NCBI GenBank assembly: GCA_020860715.1
Contig: JAJBTU010000032.1
Span: 62,001 to 126,000, forward strand
DNA length: 64,000 nucleotides
Origin: Clostridiales bacterium
GTDB taxonomy: Bacteria > Bacillota > Clostridia > Lachnospirales > Lachnospiraceae
Reading direction: 5' to 3'
Shown: positions 63,846 to 64,000 of the stretch, one piece after another
How positions within the stretch are numbered: the stretch's first letter is position 1
Layout: each line of letters starts with the position of its first letter
The notes under the pieces: generated by a model
What the model saw: only the letters and a program-made list of their open reading frames with translations
The model's database searches: none
What the model was told of the DNA's origin: nothing
Program-made: the position numbers and the translations under genes

Positions 63846-63880
63846 AAAGGGGAGGGCGGATGACGCGCCTCCCCTTTTTT
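63846..63880 (+). terminator. Intercistronic terminator after the BMP protein gene
   Basis: AAAGGGGAGG (63846-63855) pairs with CCTCCCCTTT (63868-63877) and TTT follows. An inverted repeat TTCAGAACAG / CTGTTCTGAA (63895-63940) lies behind it. Confidence 0.85.
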
Positions 63881-63976
63881 ATAAAAAATAATGATTCAGA
63901 ACAGCAGGCCGCAGGCTGCCTTCTTCCAAACTGTTCTGAACTGTTACAGCAAAAACACGAAGGGGGGAAGAAAGCA

Positions 63977-64000
63977 ATGCAGCCAGACAATGTCATTGAG
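63977..64000 (+). CDS. First eight codons of the next gene, probably the transporter ATPase
   Basis: ATG at 63977 follows a G-rich ribosome binding site (63962-63967) and reads MQPDNVIE to the window end. In BMP-type nucleoside operons the ATPase usually comes next; identity is assumed from order only. Confidence 0.45.

Overview
The window reads as chromosomal DNA of an anaerobic, spore-forming Clostridia bacterium, most likely a gut Lachnospiraceae. Evidence: a full-length spo0A; pyruvate:ferredoxin oxidoreductase; ATP-type PEP carboxykinase; a sufCBDSU operon; type III pantothenate kinase; a serC-serA-DUF1015 cluster; and GGAGG-type ribosome binding sites with consensus sigma-A promoters. 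I saw no phage, transposase, plasmid or CRISPR features.

Layout. 1-5.0 kb: the 3' part of ilvB, then serine biosynthesis (serC, serA, DUF1015 gene). 5.1-10.0 kb: glycogen genes glgB and glgA, separated by a CsoR-type repressor, tRNA-Thr(CGT) and a small coiled-coil protein. 10.2-15.9 kb: a frameshifted araC gene, an Xaa-Pro aminopeptidase, a pantothenate pair (ECF S component plus coaX) and spo0A. 16.0-21.1 kb: sufCBDSU behind a promoter carrying a 16-bp palindrome. 21.2-22.5 kb: a LysR gene beside an internally deleted cysK relic. 22.6-32.4 kb: a sugar-sensing and uptake locus. On the minus strand lie a membrane-anchored binding protein, a YesM/LytS-type kinase, a YesN-type regulator and a second binding lipoprotein; divergently lies a ChvE/GguA/GguB-type monosaccharide ABC transporter. 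32.6-38.1 kb: an EAL phosphodiesterase, an Fe-type alcohol dehydrogenase with a disturbed 5' end, an aldehyde dehydrogenase and a YihS-like sugar isomerase. 38.1-40.8 kb: a minus-strand metal-efflux operon (separate HMA protein, P1B-type ATPase, CadC-like ArsR) with a consensus promoter and operator. 40.9-50.6 kb: Nudix, beta-CASP hydrolase, pckA, ABC-F and nifJ. 50.8-56.7 kb: HD hydrolase, cell-wall amidase, a polar amino-acid ABC transporter and a cytidylate-kinase-like gene. 56.7-59.3 kb: an attenuator-like leader, a loaP (NusG paralogue) gene with an in-frame amber codon, and a CobC-CbiD fusion. 59.4-64 kb: a patatin-like protein, then psuK, psuG and a BMP-family nucleoside-type binding protein with the first codons of the next gene.

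How parts work together. The sugar locus resembles the XylFII-LytS/YesN three-component sensing systems that control xylose uptake in clostridia, with an extra lipoprotein. psuK-psuG beside a BMP binding protein suggests uptake and breakdown of pseudouridine. Several genes are decaying or broken (araC, cysK, loaP, the ADH 5' end). Each of these rests on one or a few bases or on a clean junction, so assembly error must be excluded first, except for cysK. Two upstream regions carry hairpin insertions flanked by imperfect direct repeats that copy the gene's own ribosome binding site or start region.
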